A DNA stretch of 62,246 bases. It comes from Verrucomicrobiaceae bacterium. GTDB lineage: Bacteria; Verrucomicrobiota; Verrucomicrobiia; Verrucomicrobiales; Verrucomicrobiaceae. The stretch spans positions 1-62,246 of the forward strand of contig CANIBP010000039.1 in NCBI GenBank assembly GCA_947466075.1, read 5' to 3'. The first letter of the stretch is position 1. Each line of letters begins with the position of its first letter. Under the pieces are notes generated by a model. It searched no databases and had not been told where the DNA came from. It worked only from the letters and a program-made list of their open reading frames with translations. A program made the position numbers and the translations under genes. Shown piece after piece: positions 61,185 to 62,246 of this stretch.

Positions 61185-62102
61185 ATGCGTTTACCGCCTC
61201 GTCCCCTCATCCTCCTCCCGCTCCTCGCCTTCGCTGCGTTTGCCCAGCAGCCCAAACCCGCCCCCACCAAGCTCGCGTCCGAAATCACCGCTTCACTCGA
61301 AGCGCATGCGGGCCTCGTTTACGCCCGCTACGGCCAGCGTGAGGTGCAGCTCGACCTCTGGAAGCCCAAAAACGCCCCTCAGCCGCTGCCCGCCATCATC
61401 TGCATCCACGGCGGCGGTTGGTATAAAGGCGAGCGCTCCTCCATGGCCAATCTCGCGCAAGCCTTGGCCGCGAAGGACTACGTCACCGTCACGATCAGCT
61501 ATCGCCTCAGTGGCGAAGCGAAGTTTCCCGCCGTGATCCAGGACTGCAAAGCCGCTGTGCGCTTCCTCCGAGCCAACGCCGCCAAGTTCGGTATCCAAGC
61601 GGATGCCATCGGCGTCACCGGACTCTCAGCAGGCGGTCACCTCGCAGCGCTACTAGCAACGAGCGGCGGCGTGAAGGAACTCGAAGGTGAGGGTGGTAAC
61701 GCCGACCAATCCAGTGCCGTTCAGGCCTGCATGGCCATGGGTGCGCAGAGCGATCTCAAAAGCACGCGCATCGGCGAACTCAGCGGCAAGCCTGACGATC
61801 CCTTCTACCGCACCTTTCTCGGCGATTCACAGGCCAAGATCCCGCAAACCTACGCGCTCGCGTCGCCACGGCATCATGTGGACAAAGCTGACCCGCCACT
61901 CGCGTTTATGGCCGGCGAACTCGACGACCCCAGCACCCGCGCTGACGAAACCCGAATTGTTTTAGAAAAACTCGGCATTCCGACCGGACTAACCTTGATC
62001 CCCAATGCCCCTCACGCCTTCCTCGGTCAGCAACAGAGCTTCGACACCTGCGCATCAACCTGTGAGACCTTCTTTGGGAAGTATTTGAAAACTGTTAAGT
62101 GA
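61185..62102 (+). CDS. Secreted alpha/beta hydrolase (esterase/lipase, BD-FAE-like)
   Basis: The start at 61185 gives MRLPPRPLILLPLLAFAAFA, a signal peptide, and 305 residues in total. HGGGW (H75-W79) is the oxyanion motif of the hormone-sensitive-lipase/feruloyl-esterase branch, GLSAGGH holds S148 as nucleophile, AGELDDPSTRADE the acid and PHAFLG the histidine. GTG at 61098 would add 29 residues and overlap the DUF1501 stop, but the signal peptide supports the ATG. The stop TGA at 62100-62102 lies immediately beside the right IS end, so the insertion could have trimmed or replaced the last residues, although the catalytic His is kept. Confidence 0.85.
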   Translation: MRLPPRPLILLPLLAFAAFAQQPKPAPTKLASEITASLEAHAGLVYARYGQREVQLDLWKPKNAPQPLPAIICIHGGGWYKGERSSMANLAQALAAKDYVTVTISYRLSGEAKFPAVIQDCKAAVRFLRANAAKFGIQADAIGVTGLSAGGHLAALLATSGGVKELEGEGGNADQSSAVQACMAMGAQSDLKSTRIGELSGKPDDPFYRTFLGDSQAKIPQTYALASPRHHVDKADPPLAFMAGELDDPSTRADETRIVLEKLGIPTGLTLIPNAPHAFLGQQQSFDTCASTCETFFGKYLKTVK

Positions 62103-62106
62103 TCTT

Positions 62107-62130
62107 TCTTCGAAAACGTGGACGCGAAAA
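62107..62130 (+). repeat. Terminal inverted repeat of the right IS3-family element
   Basis: CGAAAACGTGGACGCGAAAA at 62111-62130 matches the left repeat (118-137, minus strand) in 17 of 20 positions and lies just outside the OrfB stop. The outer tip is between 62100 and 62109 and cannot be fixed from one copy. Confidence 0.7.
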
Positions 62131-62136
62131 GTTGGT

Positions 62137-62246
62137 TTAGTTGTTTTGGATGGAATGTTCGAAGGCGACAGGGGATTGGAAGCCCAGAGCGCTGTGGAGC
62201 CGCACGGGGTTGTAGAAGGTCTCGATGTAGTCGAAGACCATGGAGC
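62137..62246 (-). CDS. IS3-family transposase OrfB, C-terminal part (runs in from the right edge)
   Basis: The last 35 codons on the minus strand read MVFDYIETFYNPVRLHSALG, then QSPVAFEHSIQNN and TAA at 62139-62137. The pattern (F-x-Y-I-E-x-F-Y-N-x-x-R-x-H-S-A-L-G-x-x-S-P) is the diagnostic end of IS3-family DDE transposases, following the catalytic Glu. The upstream part is outside the window. Together with OrfA at the left edge and matching terminal repeats, it shows that the window is bordered by two ends of IS elements in the same orientation. Confidence 0.88.
   Translation of the reverse strand, partial: SMVFDYIETFYNPVRLHSALGFQSPVAFEHSIQNN

Noticed and set aside
143..62097. A 3-bp AAG target-site duplication joining both IS flanks, which would prove a circle
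   Set aside because: The IS tips are not fixed to the base and a three-base match with freedom to slide is weak evidence.
1..62246. CRISPR arrays, rRNA genes, prophage and toxin-antitoxin genes
   Set aside because: Looked for regular short direct repeats, rRNA cores and phage structural motifs while reading; none was seen.

Overview
The window reads as a chromosomal contig from a PVC-group bacterium, most likely Verrucomicrobiota (Verrucomicrobiaceae-like). This rests on paired DUF1501 and DUF1549/DUF1553 genes (one with a Planctomycete-type cytochrome c domain), several DUF4838 proteins, a Ser/Thr kinase fused to a WD40 region with DWG in place of DFG, a DUF4407 protein, and many secreted glycan-active proteins. 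Planctomycetota cannot be excluded from the sequence alone. Both ends lie inside IS3-family insertion sequences in the same (minus) orientation: the start of OrfA at bases 1-91 and the end of OrfB at 62137-62246, each with a matching terminal inverted repeat. The contig therefore probably ends where an assembler met a repeated IS.

Region 1 (141-757) is decayed DNA: an unrecognised remnant and a frameshifted end of a calcineurin-like phosphoesterase. Region 2 (754-19832) is a one-directional run of secreted proteins, many touching or overlapping by ATGA: two M14-type carboxypeptidase-like proteins around a beta-helix protein that is split by an in-frame stop, a PQQ-type beta-propeller, two large glycoside-hydrolase-like proteins, a DUF2920-like hydrolase, a BNR sialidase and two DUF4838 proteins. 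It looks like a polysaccharide or glycoprotein utilisation locus.

Region 3 (19892-33911) is a catabolic regulon. A VanX-like M15 dipeptidase, a 12-gene run (amidohydrolase, three SDR dehydrogenases, MFS transporter, two HpcH/HpaI aldolases, two small Cys-rich proteins, a kelch protein like sialate mutarotase, two Gfo/Idh/MocA oxidoreductases) and a separate secreted beta-propeller protein each lie behind a near-identical promoter. In that promoter a GAGCGTAA element and a TGTATT box are exactly 61 bp apart in all three copies. The LysR-type regulator next to the central copy is broken by a nonsense codon and a frameshift. The third copy carries the first 18 or so codons of the same regulator, so it arose by duplication. 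The substrate is not known; a nonulosonate or other 2-keto-3-deoxy sugar acid is a reasonable guess.

Region 4 (34035-42183) holds an SGNH hydrolase, a signal-peptide-only ORF and three tandem DUF4838 genes, one of them frameshifted. tRNA-Lys(UUU) at 42266-42340 marks the change to more household content.

Region 5 (42366-62102) holds a HAD hydrolase, a lipoprotein with a strong terminator, two DUF1549/1553 + DUF1501 sets (one convergent, one an operon), a DUF4407 coiled-coil membrane protein, an aminoacyl-tRNA-protein transferase-like protein, the kinase-WD40 protein followed by the stump of a second kinase gene, a type I phosphodiesterase, a methyltransferase cut by an in-frame stop, and an alpha/beta hydrolase. 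REP-like palindromes occur in two intergenic sites and one sits in frame inside a coding region.

A theme of the window is gene decay: four in-frame stop interruptions and three frameshifts, alongside many long intact genes. Real pseudogenisation and consensus errors cannot be told apart without reads.
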